Shown here piece after piece: positions 11,311 to 19,204 of a stretch of DNA of 20,822 nucleotides. Below the pieces are notes generated by a model, which saw only the letters and a list, made by a program, of their open reading frames with translations, was not told the DNA's origin and searched no databases. The position numbers and the translations under genes were made by a program. How positions within the stretch are numbered: the stretch's first letter is position 1; each line of letters opens with the position of its first letter. Origin of the DNA: a virus; the IMG/VR virus record IMGVR_UViG_3300011114_000779, positions 1 to 20,822 of that record. The stretch is one strand, 5' to 3'.

Positions 11311-11706
11311 CTAGAAGGTCACGGGATTGGGGCGGAACGAAACGATCCCATGCGCCCAAAGTGTCACGACACCATCCGCGTCCTGCGAAGCAAGGTCCGC
11401 GATGTAGTCGCCTTCGTATGAGTTGAGCGTGCCTGCCGCTACCGTAATTCGCAAAACACGGTCAATGCCGGAATCGGAATCTGCCACAATGGAAAGCGTT
11501 CCATCATCAATTGATAGCGTAAAGTCAGCGCTCGCATTGTCGGCTTCGCAGCGAAACGTCATCTTGAAATCAAGGTCGGTCAGATCGAACGCTGCTCCCG
11601 CCTCGGTGAAATAGATATCTTCTGCCCAGGTAGCATTGGTGGCCACTGTCCCAGACAAATCGAACAGGGCGCCTGATGAACTTCCGCTTCTGGAAAGGCT
11701 TGTCAT
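11311..11706 (-). CDS. Tail-fibre-associated beta-rich protein (131 aa)
   Basis: The start is ATG 11706, one base after the stop region of the preceding fibre gene. The 131-residue product is predicted to be nearly all beta strand: Ala-Thr-Trp-Ala-Glu-Asp-Ile-Tyr-Phe, Phe-Lys-Met-Thr-Phe-Arg, and Leu-Arg-Ile-Thr-Val. It ends with Gly-Ile-Val-Ser-Phe-Arg-Pro. This is the pattern of small jelly-roll or baseplate upper-type N-terminal domains that dock receptor-binding proteins. No family match is certain. Its place between two fibre genes supports a structural role. Confidence 0.68.
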   Translation of the reverse strand: MTSLSRSGSSSGALFDLSGTVATNATWAEDIYFTEAGAAFDLTDLDFKMTFRCEADNASADFTLSIDDGTLSIVADSDSGIDRVLRITVAAGTLNSYEGDYIADLASQDADGVVTLWAHGIVSFRPNPVTF

Positions 11707-11707
11707 T

Positions 11708-13072
11708 TCAGCCCCGATATTGCGCTGTCAGAAGCATCGAGCCTTCGGTGCCATAGAATGTCTTTGAGGACGCCTCGCCCGGTGTCTCAAGCATGGTGAT
11801 GGTCTGAACGCCCAATGCAGGAGGCGCCGAATAGCGCCCGCCTGCATAATTGAGCGATGCTGTGATGGACCCAGAATTGGTTGAAGTCGCAGCACCGCCA
11901 ACAGCGGTGCCAGACATTGCGGTCGTGGAGTTGTAACCAATGCCGACTCGCGCCGGTGAGCCGGCATTGCCGCCGCTGTTGACCTGTTGGATAGCCTCAA
12001 GGTCAAAGCACTCCTCAGCAAGCCCGGTCATGATTGAAATACTGTTGGTGCTGGCGTTATTGGAAGGACGCACCGTCGCTGTGCCGTAGGTCCACGACGA
12101 CGTACCGTCGCCAGCCTTCATGATGATGGACATGCGATTATAGACATTCCACACGCCCCACTTGCGGGACTGTCCGTAAGCTGTGTGGCACGTCAACTGA
12201 CCGTTTGAGGCGTCCATAAAGAGTGTGCCAAGATACGTCCCCTGGTTCGCAGCAACGGAATAGGTTGTTGCGCCGTTGCGGGCGGTCATGGCGTTTGCAA
12301 TGGTCAGCAACCCGCCGATCGAGCGGGTAATCTCGGTCGTGCCTGCGCCAGAGCCACGAGCGCCGGCTCCAGCCGTGGCTGTATTCCAGGCAGGCCCCGT
12401 TCCGATCACAACAGCGGCGCTGTTGATAAACGCGAACACGTCATAGATCGCGTTGGCGACGTGGTTGGAATTGAGCGTCAGCGTCAGTTCGGAAAACGAC
12501 TCTGTGTTGAACAGCGAACCGTCATAGATCGGCAAAAGATTTCCAAGGTACGGCATGTAATATACAGCCGTGCCAGCAGAAACACCGGACGCGAGGACTG
12601 GGACCCCACTCGTGAGTGATAGGCGCCCCTGCGGGACGGATACGATGTTCTGCAATGTGGTCTGAATGCCTGAAATCTCATCCGAGAGGTCGGTCAGTTC
12701 AGATACGCTAGGTACGCCAAGGTTGGTGCGGGCAGCCGTCGCTGTGGTGCCCCCCGTGCCGCCAGAAGCAATCGGGAGCGCCCCAGAGCCGGCGGAAAGC
12801 CCCGTGTCGATGTAGTCAAACTCGTCACCTATGAGGACGCCAGCGGAAGTCTCGTTCCGCATCTTGTAAGTACCGGCAGCGATATATCGACGCGGAAAGT
12901 TGCCGGAAGCGTTGGCCGTGGCTGGATTTGCAGCGGCAATCGACAGCCCGATATCGGTATAAACCGATGCAAGCGTTGTCGTGTTTGGCAAATAGATGTA
13001 CTGTTTAGCCCCAACATAGGGGCTTCCATTGGAATCCTCTAAGTGCTGCCAGGGGATAATTTGCAAAGCCAT
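11708..13072 (-). CDS. Tail fibre protein (454 aa)
   Basis: ATG 13072 is preceded by GAGG. The N-terminal 95 residues have the layout of a fibre attachment domain: Ala-Lys-Gln-Tyr-Ile-Tyr-Leu-Pro, then Asn-Pro-Ala-Thr-Ala-Asn-Ala-Ser-Gly-Asn-Phe-Pro and Ala-Gly-Thr-Tyr-Lys-Met-Arg. This is common where fibres join the phage tail. Residues 99-120 hold the typical fibre segment Ile-Ala-Ser-Gly-Gly-Thr-Gly-Gly-Thr-Thr followed by Ala-Arg-Thr-Asn-Leu-Gly. Residues 121-145 may be a coiled coil, and the rest is a large Gly/Thr/Asn-rich beta region ending in Ala-Gln-Tyr-Arg-Gly. It is the first gene after the terminator at 13085-13114 and probably the main fibre. Confidence 0.82.
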   Translation of the reverse strand: MALQIIPWQHLEDSNGSPYVGAKQYIYLPNTTTLASVYTDIGLSIAAANPATANASGNFPRRYIAAGTYKMRNETSAGVLIGDEFDYIDTGLSAGSGALPIASGGTGGTTATAARTNLGVPSVSELTDLSDEISGIQTTLQNIVSVPQGRLSLTSGVPVLASGVSAGTAVYYMPYLGNLLPIYDGSLFNTESFSELTLTLNSNHVANAIYDVFAFINSAAVVIGTGPAWNTATAGAGARGSGAGTTEITRSIGGLLTIANAMTARNGATTYSVAANQGTYLGTLFMDASNGQLTCHTAYGQSRKWGVWNVYNRMSIIMKAGDGTSSWTYGTATVRPSNNASTNSISIMTGLAEECFDLEAIQQVNSGGNAGSPARVGIGYNSTTAMSGTAVGGAATSTNSGSITASLNYAGGRYSAPPALGVQTITMLETPGEASSKTFYGTEGSMLLTAQYRG

Positions 13073-13084
13073 GCCAGATGCCTC

Positions 13085-13114
13085 AAAGAAAAAGGCCGCC
13101 CTGTGAGGACGGCC
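13085..13114 (-). terminator. Rho-independent terminator before the tail fibre genes
   Basis: On the minus strand the stem GGCCGTCC / GGGCGGCC (13114-13107 and 13101-13094, eight pairs with one G-U) closes a five-base loop (13106-13102) and is followed by TTTTTCTTT (13093-13085). This is a textbook intrinsic terminator. It lies between the stop of the large ejection gene (13142) and the start of the fibre gene (13072), leaving only about 12 bases between the T-tract and the ATG. No promoter fits in that gap. Confidence 0.85.
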
Positions 13115-13141
13115 CTGCTGATCGTTCTTGTGTCGGTGCTG

Positions 13142-15502
13142 TTACTGGCCTGGTGGCCGTGGAATTACTGGCTTGTCGTCCTCTGCGCGGCCTATCGCTG
13201 GCGCTTGCAACGAAGGCGCCATAGCCGGGCCGCCTTGGCTACTGCCGACGCGCACACTAGCGGAGTCAGCGGAACGCAGCACGCCCAACAGCCTTTGATT
13301 GCTGGCAATCATCTTGATACCGCGGTTCAATACCGCTGGATCACTTGAGGTCAGCATTTCGGCAACGTTCTGCGCCACCCGCTGGTCAATACCGCGCTTT
13401 CCTGCCGCAGCAAGAGCCGCCGCGATGCCGGAAGTCGTCGGATCAAAACCAAGATAGCCGCCACCACCCGCACCGGCCGCGCCAGCGGTTATCAGTTGCA
13501 GCGCCGTGGTCGAATGACCCTGCACCGCCCGCAACCCTTGCTGCATGATGTTTTCAACCCGAAGAACCGTTTCAAGTTCTGCGGCGCGCTGCGGACCTAG
13601 CACAAGATGAAATCTCTGCTTCGCGTCCGGCGTATTGTAGATGCGCCGGACTACATCGGCGCGGTCAGGGACTTTATCCAGAACTTCCATGTACCGGGAA
13701 ACAAAACCGTCCTGAAACAGTTGGCGCTCCATCGGAGACATTTTTGCCAAAGCGGCGCGCGTCTGCGGTAGCGCGAAATTCTCCGTAACGAACTTCTGGC
13801 CAGCCTCCAGAGCATTTTCAGCGCCAAAGAACTTAGCGGCACCTTGGCGCGCGTCCTGATAAGACGGCACCAATCGATCCAGCTCTTTGTTCAGCGCCCG
13901 TGAAAGATCGCCAAGGCGTGAAGCATCTTCCATGCCGCCGGCCCTCTCGGCCTTCTTGGCTGCGTTGGATAGCTCGCGCCGCGTATAATCCCAGAATTGC
14001 AAATTCGGATAAGTCGGGACACCGTTAGGCCCACGATTGAAAGTAAGCCGCCCGTCAGGTGTGATCGTGAATGGAGAACGGAAGCCACCGAACCCCTCAG
14101 TGATCGCACGATCCTTGCCGGTTGTGATAGCGGAACGAATAGCGTCCTGCACAGCAGGGCTGCCGAAAAAGCGCTCCAATACAGGGGACAAGATCGGCTT
14201 GTCGCCGTCCTTATATGCCCGCCCGTAGTTCGCGCGGTTGACTGTTTTCTCGACTTTATCAATCGCCTGCTGTTGCCCGTGAGCGTCGGGGTAGTTGAAT
14301 GTAGAACGCAGCCATTGTGTCAGTCTCGCCCCTTGGCTTTCGAACCGGGGGTCAAGCGTCTGGTTCAGTGTGTCTTTGGCACCGCCGGATATGTTGGCCG
14401 CCGATCGGGCCAGGTTGCGGCCCGGCTGGCCCAGCGTATCCATGACCGCTTGCGGCCCGCCCGGCACCAACTCAGACGGCGCGAGCCGATTAACAGCGCT
14501 TGGGTCAATAGTCGCGGCTTCGTTGTATGCCCGACCGACCGCACGCTCCGCGGCGCCCGTTGGGTTGGCTGCGGCACGTAACATATTTATCGGCGTAGAT
14601 ACCGCGGCGCCGATGAGCTTCGCCCCACCCTCTACAAGAGGAGGCGCAACCGCGCCTATCGCCCCGCCAACCGCAGAGCCAATTGCGGCGCGCGAAGCCC
14701 GATCCTCAATCGTGGTCCCTTCACCAGCGCCGGCCGCCGCACCCGTAACGGTCCCGAGCGCAGCACCGCGCCCCATGCGGGCTAGCAGCGTCGCTGCGTT
14801 CAGCGCGCCGCCAAGAGGTAGTGCAACAGCGCCGCCGATCTGGCCGGCCATGTAACTGCCGGGGTATTGCTCCTCTGCCGCTTTCTGGGTGCTTCGCACC
14901 GCATCGCGTGAAGCCGCGTAGCGCTTCGCCGCTGTATCGCCGCCGGTCAGATATTCGTAGCCGAGCTTTGCCAGCCCAATAATCGCGTCAGACGGACCGG
15001 ATAGCGGGCTTCGCAATTCCTCTGGAGTACCAGCCGCGCCAGCGACGCCAGCCAGTTCATCCCCGAAATTGGACGTGATGCCAGAGCGCAAGCCTTCGGC
15101 TATAGCGCGACCGCGCCCGATATCAGGACGGCTATCGGGCCGCTGCGGTGTGACCGATTGGGCTGCGGGAGGCGCAGTTCCGTCAAACTGGTCAAAGAAA
15201 TTCTGCGCTTGTTGCGGCTTGGCCGGCGTTGCTTCCGCGGTCTGCGGACCCAGCGCATTCATGAACTTGCGGCCATAACCGGCAACGGTCGTGCCGAGCA
15301 CGTCCTTACGGTTTGGGTCGTTCATTCCGCCTTCGCCGGCAAACCACGCCTTGGCAGCTGGGCCAACAGCGCGGTAGTTACCGCCGCTTTCAACAGAAGC
15401 AATCGCATTGTCATATCCGGGCCGGATGGGGCGCACAGTAATGCTTGGCCGCCCATCCGCCGTTCGTTCGCCGTCGAACTGGTCAAAGAAGTTTCCAGCC
15501 AT
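13142..15502 (-). CDS. Large internal virion (DNA ejection) protein with shortened transglycosylase segment (786 aa)
   Basis: The chosen start is ATG 15502, overlapping the upstream stop by one base; GTG 15505 would add one residue. In size and position it corresponds to P22 gp16. The first 85 residues carry Ile-Ala-Ser-Val-Glu-Ser-Gly-Gly-Asn-Tyr (Glu38), the catalytic start of a phage lytic transglycosylase. The text then jumps at Val-Gly-Pro-Ala-Ala (46-50) straight into Trp-Phe-Ala-Gly-Glu-Gly-Gly-Met-Asn, the usual C-terminal part, so the middle of the enzyme is absent. The motif Asn-Phe-Phe-Asp-Gln-Phe-Asp-Gly occurs at residue 4 and again near 101. Residues about 218-304 are glycine-rich and hydrophobic, suited to membrane insertion. 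The remainder is helical with a second Gly/Ala-rich patch near 655-690. It probably leaves the capsid to help DNA cross the envelope. Confidence 0.78.
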   Translation of the reverse strand: MAGNFFDQFDGERTADGRPSITVRPIRPGYDNAIASVESGGNYRAVGPAAKAWFAGEGGMNDPNRKDVLGTTVAGYGRKFMNALGPQTAEATPAKPQQAQNFFDQFDGTAPPAAQSVTPQRPDSRPDIGRGRAIAEGLRSGITSNFGDELAGVAGAAGTPEELRSPLSGPSDAIIGLAKLGYEYLTGGDTAAKRYAASRDAVRSTQKAAEEQYPGSYMAGQIGGAVALPLGGALNAATLLARMGRGAALGTVTGAAAGAGEGTTIEDRASRAAIGSAVGGAIGAVAPPLVEGGAKLIGAAVSTPINMLRAAANPTGAAERAVGRAYNEAATIDPSAVNRLAPSELVPGGPQAVMDTLGQPGRNLARSAANISGGAKDTLNQTLDPRFESQGARLTQWLRSTFNYPDAHGQQQAIDKVEKTVNRANYGRAYKDGDKPILSPVLERFFGSPAVQDAIRSAITTGKDRAITEGFGGFRSPFTITPDGRLTFNRGPNGVPTYPNLQFWDYTRRELSNAAKKAERAGGMEDASRLGDLSRALNKELDRLVPSYQDARQGAAKFFGAENALEAGQKFVTENFALPQTRAALAKMSPMERQLFQDGFVSRYMEVLDKVPDRADVVRRIYNTPDAKQRFHLVLGPQRAAELETVLRVENIMQQGLRAVQGHSTTALQLITAGAAGAGGGGYLGFDPTTSGIAAALAAAGKRGIDQRVAQNVAEMLTSSDPAVLNRGIKMIASNQRLLGVLRSADSASVRVGSSQGGPAMAPSLQAPAIGRAEDDKPVIPRPPGQ

Positions 15503-16503
15503 CACCAGCCCAGAATGCCCTTGGCCGCGCCCGGCCCATATTTGGCGTCAAACTGTTCGCGCAACTTCGGATCGGATTTGAGAGCCGCTACAGCGGGCTC
15601 AGGAGCCGCAGCCCGCGGGGCTGCTGACGATCCACCACCGCCTGGCTTAAAGTAGTCGCCGCCGCGCAAATCCTTGATCCTGGTATCTTGAAGTTCGATC
15701 TTGCGATCGGTCAGCTTTTCCATCCGCTCGATGATGCTCTTACGGATAGGCGGGGGCGTTTTTGGATCGCCCAACATTTCGATAAACTTCTTCAATTCAA
15801 AGTCAGTTGTGGCGCCCTTGAGTGTATTGGCCATATTCTGGAGGGCTTCCGGCCCCATGATCTTTTGCCACTCGGTTGTTTTGTCAGCAGTGGCCTTGTC
15901 GGCAATGAAGTCAGGGACAAGCATGTCGGGCAGATTTGACCCCGCCCATGCGCGGGCGCCAGCGCCAGCCCCGCTAAACGTCCCGTCATTGAGCTCCTTG
16001 GCGCGGGCCAGCGCTTCCTTTGTTCCGAGCAATTGCGGCTTAACGTCCTCCGCTTCAAAAATCGCCTTCTTATCGGTTGCGCTAATCGGCGTGTCAGTCT
16101 TTGGAAAGAGTGCCTTGCGGCCTTCGGGTGAAGCTGGGTCCATGCCAGCCGCTTTGAGGATTTGCAGCAGCGCTGGGACTTCCTGCCGGGCCGCATTCTG
16201 ACGGGCTATATCAAGCATCCCAGTCTTGTACGTCTGATCGAACTGCTGATTGCCCATGCTGGCAATCGTCTGCGCGCCCTGCATATCACCAACGGCCATT
16301 AGGCGAGCAAGCGCGCTCTGCGGGTTGCCGCCCTGCATCTCTTGAGCAGCTTCCGCACGAGCTTGGTCGACTTGGCGCCCCTTCATCAGCTTGGCGATAG
16401 CAGAATAGCCCTGCTGTCCAGCCTCGAAGCCTTGATCGATACTCGGTACAGCAACGCTGAAAGGGTTAGCCATTCCCATAAGCCCAGGTGTTGCGCGAGC
16501 CAT
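15502..16503 (-). CDS. Internal virion / ejection protein (333 aa)
   Basis: The longest reading starts at ATG 16503, overlapping the upstream gene by 38 bases. ATG 16473 (residue 11, Met-Ala-Asn-Pro-Phe) would reduce this to eight and suits the tight packing of this operon, but no start has a good ribosome site. The protein is Ala/Gln-rich and helical: an N-terminal region (12-130) with Gln-Gly-Tyr-Ser-Ala-Ile-Ala-Lys-Leu-Met, a central acidic part, a charged helix near 255-275, a Gly/Ala/Pro linker and a C-terminal Lys-Leu-Arg-Glu-Gln-Phe-Asp-Ala-Lys-Tyr-Gly-Pro-Gly motif. It lies where P22 has gp20, between gp7-like and gp16-like genes, so a DNA ejection role is inferred from order and composition. 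Confidence 0.72.
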   Translation of the reverse strand: MARATPGLMGMANPFSVAVPSIDQGFEAGQQGYSAIAKLMKGRQVDQARAEAAQEMQGGNPQSALARLMAVGDMQGAQTIASMGNQQFDQTYKTGMLDIARQNAARQEVPALLQILKAAGMDPASPEGRKALFPKTDTPISATDKKAIFEAEDVKPQLLGTKEALARAKELNDGTFSGAGAGARAWAGSNLPDMLVPDFIADKATADKTTEWQKIMGPEALQNMANTLKGATTDFELKKFIEMLGDPKTPPPIRKSIIERMEKLTDRKIELQDTRIKDLRGGDYFKPGGGGSSAAPRAAAPEPAVAALKSDPKLREQFDAKYGPGAAKGILGW

Positions 16504-17224
16504 CGCTGTTGAACGGATTGGAGCCAGAAGGCGACATCAGGCTTCCGATGGCACTCCCGCCGCCGAACGACGGCACACCAAACGCGCCAAGCGCCATGCC
16601 ACCGATTTTCATGGCCCCATTAAAGATATTCTGCGCACCAGCCGCCTTGGCATTCGCCGCAGCAATGTCGCCCTGGCCAATCGTGCCGGCGCTGGTCATG
16701 TCGCCGTTATAGGCCGTGGTGCGAGCGCCCGTCTGGCCATTGAGTCCAGTACCGTAAGCGGCGTTCTCCGCACCCGTCGCCGCCATGCCTTGCGAAAAGC
16801 CCTGCTGATTGAGGCCCATCAACCGCTGTAGCTGGTTGCCGTAGGTCTGGTCAGCCGTTCCAGTTGCGAACCGCGTCAGGTCTTTCAGCGTGCGTCCGCT
16901 CTGATCCATGCCGCGCGCCGCAGCACTGCGATCAACGGCCCGCGTGCCCTCGTCCATCGCAAACTGATAGCCGGGGAGCGAGCGAACCGAACTCGGATTC
17001 TGAATGAGATTGAGCAGGGCATCGTTGGACGCGCCGCCGATCTTGTTCGCCTGTTCGACGTAGGGCTGATAGCTCTGGCCGATGGCGTCATAGCCGGCCT
17101 TATATTCATCGCCGTAGCCGAGCAGCTTCTGGACCGCGCCCTGCTGCTTGTTGTACGTGTCGGATGCCGCCGCCTTCGCTGCATTGGCGCCGGTCTTCCC
17201 GTTAAAGTCATCCCACCAGCCCAT
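16466..17224 (-). CDS. DNA transfer / ejection protein, P22 gp7-like position (252 aa)
   Basis: ATG 17224 overlaps the upstream stop by one base (TAATG). Residues 1-60 are polar and helical. The central part has Leu-Pro-Gly-Tyr-Gln-Phe-Ala-Met-Asp-Glu-Gly-Thr-Arg, then Ser-Ala-Ala-Ala-Arg-Gly-Met-x-x-Ser-Gly and Thr-Tyr-Gly-Asn-Gln-Leu-Gln-Arg-Leu. I recall this motif set from phage DNA transfer or internal proteins of podoviruses. The C-terminal third is Gly/Ala/Ser-rich, with a hydrophobic stretch near residues 200-230 that could insert into membrane. With the two genes downstream it forms a set of three, as in P22 (gp7, gp20, gp16). Confidence 0.77.
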   Translation of the reverse strand: MGWWDDFNGKTGANAAKAAASDTYNKQQGAVQKLLGYGDEYKAGYDAIGQSYQPYVEQANKIGGASNDALLNLIQNPSSVRSLPGYQFAMDEGTRAVDRSAAARGMDQSGRTLKDLTRFATGTADQTYGNQLQRLMGLNQQGFSQGMAATGAENAAYGTGLNGQTGARTTAYNGDMTSAGTIGQGDIAAANAKAAGAQNIFNGAMKIGGMALGAFGVPSFGGGSAIGSLMSPSGSNPFNSDGSRNTWAYGNG

Positions 17225-17415
17225 TAGCGTGTCCTGTGTGTTTGCAGCATCGCGTTGATCTTGGCGATGATGTCTGCGGTCGTTGCCGACCCGCTCAAAT
17301 CTTCCAACTCACCAAAACGCTGCTGGCGCTTATCCAGCGTGTCCAGCATTCCGTGTAGCTCTGGCTCAATGTCTGGAATGTCGGGGACGCGGGAACGGCG
17401 CGTGTTGCTCGTCAT
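17224..17415 (-). CDS. Small virion-region protein (63 aa)
   Basis: ATG 17415 overlaps the gp10-like stop by four bases, and its stop overlaps the next start by one. The 63 residues form a Pro/Asp-containing N-terminus, a helix (about 16-40) and, after a Ser/Ala turn, a C-terminal helix Thr-Thr-Ala-Asp-Ile-Ile-Ala-Lys-Ile-Asn-Ala-Met-Leu. In P22 this position carries the tail needle gp26 and the ejection factor gp14, both much longer. This protein could be a scaffold or chaperone for the ejection set, or a minimal plug. No homology supports either. Confidence 0.62.
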   Translation of the reverse strand: MTSNTRRSRVPDIPDIEPELHGMLDTLDKRQQRFGELEDLSGSATTADIIAKINAMLQTHRTR

Positions 17416-18812
17416 CGCTTCAACGGCCTGACCGACAAATCGAGCGCGAGAAGCGCGCGGATCACTGGGTCGCTAATCCGAAATCGAAAGATCACGCCCT
17501 GTGGACCAAACCGGCCAAGCCGCCGCGTCGTGACCCGCACGCGCTGGCCATACGTGCCAAGGGACAGCATCCGCTGCCCCTTCCACGTCGCCCCGCCGTC
17601 AACGGACCATTCGGCCATCAGCTTCGGCGCACTGCCCTGCCCGGTTGTCAGTGCGTTCCCGGTCGCCACGTCGATGTGCAGCGCGTCCATGACGGCGCCG
17701 TTGGGGAATGCGTGGAACGTCGGGGTATCGACGCCCCAAATCAGGGGCTGGTCGCCTTCAACGAAGGCTGTTTTGTCGAGATAGTAGAGGCTGCCAGAGA
17801 GCGTGTCCCCGACGATGATCTTGCCCCACGCGCGCACCGGGTTGCGGAACCGCCAGCGTCCGCCTTGGTTATAGCTTTCGCGCGAATGCCAGACGCCCGT
17901 TGCCGCATCGAACACGCGGCACCAGCCCGACCCCTGAAACACAGCGAAGGCGTGGCCCTCTATCGTATGCGACGAAGCCATGATCGAGGCTTGATCGCTA
18001 TCGTTAGCAATGACTCGCTCGATCCCGTGATCGGAAATGCGCTGAACCTGACCGGTCCCACTGATACGGTAAACAATGCAGTCATCGCCTGCAAAGGCGA
18101 GCGTGTTGTCGAACGCCGTAACTGCCTCTGCCGCCAACAGTCCGTGCTTGATCGGAGTGCCAATGGGCTCTATCGGAAAGTCCGCATTGCCCGTAACGCG
18201 CCACTGCTCAGTCTGTTTGCGCTTGAAGATGAACAGATCGCCATCCGCCTTGATGCGGACCGCCGGATCGGCTGACTGCGCAGCCGTTGCATAGTCCAGA
18301 CCGTCAACGGTTTGGCACTCGTTCAGCGAGGAAAGATAGAAACGCCGGTTTGCAAAAAGATAGGCGGTGTATCCGCCAATTTGATCTTGCGAGATTGCAT
18401 CGTCCGGCAAGTCCTCATCGACCACGCGCTTGACGACATCGTTCTCAATGTAGAACTGGCCGGCCCCGCAACGAATGCTGATCTGCGGGATTTCGGCCTG
18501 GTTGCGCGACATCTGCACAACGTCGGTTCCGGGTATAGTTCCGATCCGCGTTGCCGCGCCGCTCTCCGGTACCTTCCAAACACCACTGGAATGGACATCG
18601 TAGATGCAATCAAGGTCATCGAGATAGATCGACCCCCGCTGCGGCGTATCGGTAACGGCCCGCTCTAGCGTTGCGCCGTATTCCGGCAGGATCGCCAGCG
18701 GGTCTTTCGCGTCTGTGCCCTGTTTCTCGGAATAGCAGTTGATGAGCTGCGCCTGTCCCGCGAACGAATACTTGCTGATGTTCGTGCGAAACGGGATCGG
18801 AAGTGCGGTCAT
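17412..18812 (-). CDS. Packaged-DNA stabilisation protein, P22 gp10-like (466 aa)
   Basis: ATG 18812 overlaps the upstream stop by four bases (ATGA). The N-terminus (Leu-Pro-Ile-Pro-Phe, then Ala-Gln-Leu-Ile-Asn-Cys-Tyr-Ser-Glu) and the following repeated beta-strand pattern match the phage stabilisation family of P22 gp10, which is about 470 residues long. In P22, gp10 binds below gp4 on the portal and closes the head after packaging, forming the hub for tailspikes. Motifs include Phe-Ile-Phe-Lys-Arg-Lys-Gln-Thr-Glu-Gln-Trp (middle), Trp-His-Ser-Arg-Glu (about 330) and a C-terminal Trp-Ser-Val-Asp-Gly-Gly-Ala-Thr-Trp with Arg-Arg-Leu-Gly-Arg-Phe-Gly. The domains look like beta-propeller blades. 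It is one of the best identifications in the window. Confidence 0.87.
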   Translation of the reverse strand: MTALPIPFRTNISKYSFAGQAQLINCYSEKQGTDAKDPLAILPEYGATLERAVTDTPQRGSIYLDDLDCIYDVHSSGVWKVPESGAATRIGTIPGTDVVQMSRNQAEIPQISIRCGAGQFYIENDVVKRVVDEDLPDDAISQDQIGGYTAYLFANRRFYLSSLNECQTVDGLDYATAAQSADPAVRIKADGDLFIFKRKQTEQWRVTGNADFPIEPIGTPIKHGLLAAEAVTAFDNTLAFAGDDCIVYRISGTGQVQRISDHGIERVIANDSDQASIMASSHTIEGHAFAVFQGSGWCRVFDAATGVWHSRESYNQGGRWRFRNPVRAWGKIIVGDTLSGSLYYLDKTAFVEGDQPLIWGVDTPTFHAFPNGAVMDALHIDVATGNALTTGQGSAPKLMAEWSVDGGATWKGQRMLSLGTYGQRVRVTTRRLGRFGPQGVIFRFRISDPVIRALLALDLSVRPLKR

Positions 18813-19204
18813 CGGCCCGTAGCAAAGTTAAATCCGGCACGGCGCGGCATGGCATCGTTTGACACTAACGGCAAAGGATTTGCGCTGCGCGGACTTGCCA
18901 TCACCGTTAGATACCGCTCAGCCTCGCGCATTGCGGCTTGCGCAGATGCCGGGTCGATCAATCCGAACGACGGGGCAACGGCCAAACCAATCCGGCGCGA
19001 GAGCGGCGTTAGGTATTCGAGCGGGACCGACATATCCGAGCCGTTCCAGATCGGCAGACCGATGCTGCCCAGCATGGCAACCTCAGAGCCGACCGTTTCC
19101 TGCGACCACTCAAGGTCGGTTGCGCTTGGTGTCTCTTCGGCACCGACAAGCCCAAGGTCTTTAAGGACGCGCGTGGCCAGATCGCTTTGTGAATAGGTCG
19201 TCAT
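18809..19204 (-). CDS. Head completion / tail accessory protein, P22 gp4-like (131 aa)
   Basis: ATG 19204 overlaps the upstream stop by four bases. The N-terminal half is helical, starting Tyr-Ser-Gln-Ser-Asp-Leu-Ala-Thr-Arg-Val-Leu-Lys-Asp-Leu-Gly. Further helices follow, with Leu-Glu-Tyr-Leu-Thr-Pro-Leu and Ala-Met-Arg-Glu-Ala-Glu-Arg-Tyr-Leu, as in the helical connector proteins that sit on the portal ring. The C-terminal 25 residues are flexible. P22 gp4 (about 166 residues) lies directly upstream of gp10, and the same order here supports the call. It should form a twelve-membered ring joining portal to gp10. No muramidase motif is evident. Confidence 0.73.
   Translation of the reverse strand: MTTYSQSDLATRVLKDLGLVGAEETPSATDLEWSQETVGSEVAMLGSIGLPIWNGSDMSVPLEYLTPLSRRIGLAVAPSFGLIDPASAQAAMREAERYLTVMASPRSANPLPLVSNDAMPRRAGFNFATGR

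Noticed and set aside
13043-13348. Rightward frame with a hydrophobic stretch (LLIVLVSVLLLAWWPWNYW) over the terminator region
   Set aside because: It looks like a membrane protein, but it spans the fibre start, the hairpin and the ejection gene end on the opposite strand and has no Shine-Dalgarno. The hydrophobicity follows from the antisense codons.
13997-14581. 194-codon rightward frame opposite the ejection gene
   Set aside because: It is antisense to a continuous structural gene, has no ribosome site and no motif.
16466-16503. 38-base overlap of two ejection genes as a sign of frameshifting
   Set aside because: An internal ATG at 16473 cuts the overlap to eight bases, and no slippery heptamer is visible, so start choice is the simpler explanation.
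17283-18275. 330-codon rightward frame opposite the gp10-like gene
   Set aside because: It is antisense to a well-supported protein with family motifs and has the Arg/Pro/His-rich composition typical of a shadow frame in GC-rich DNA.
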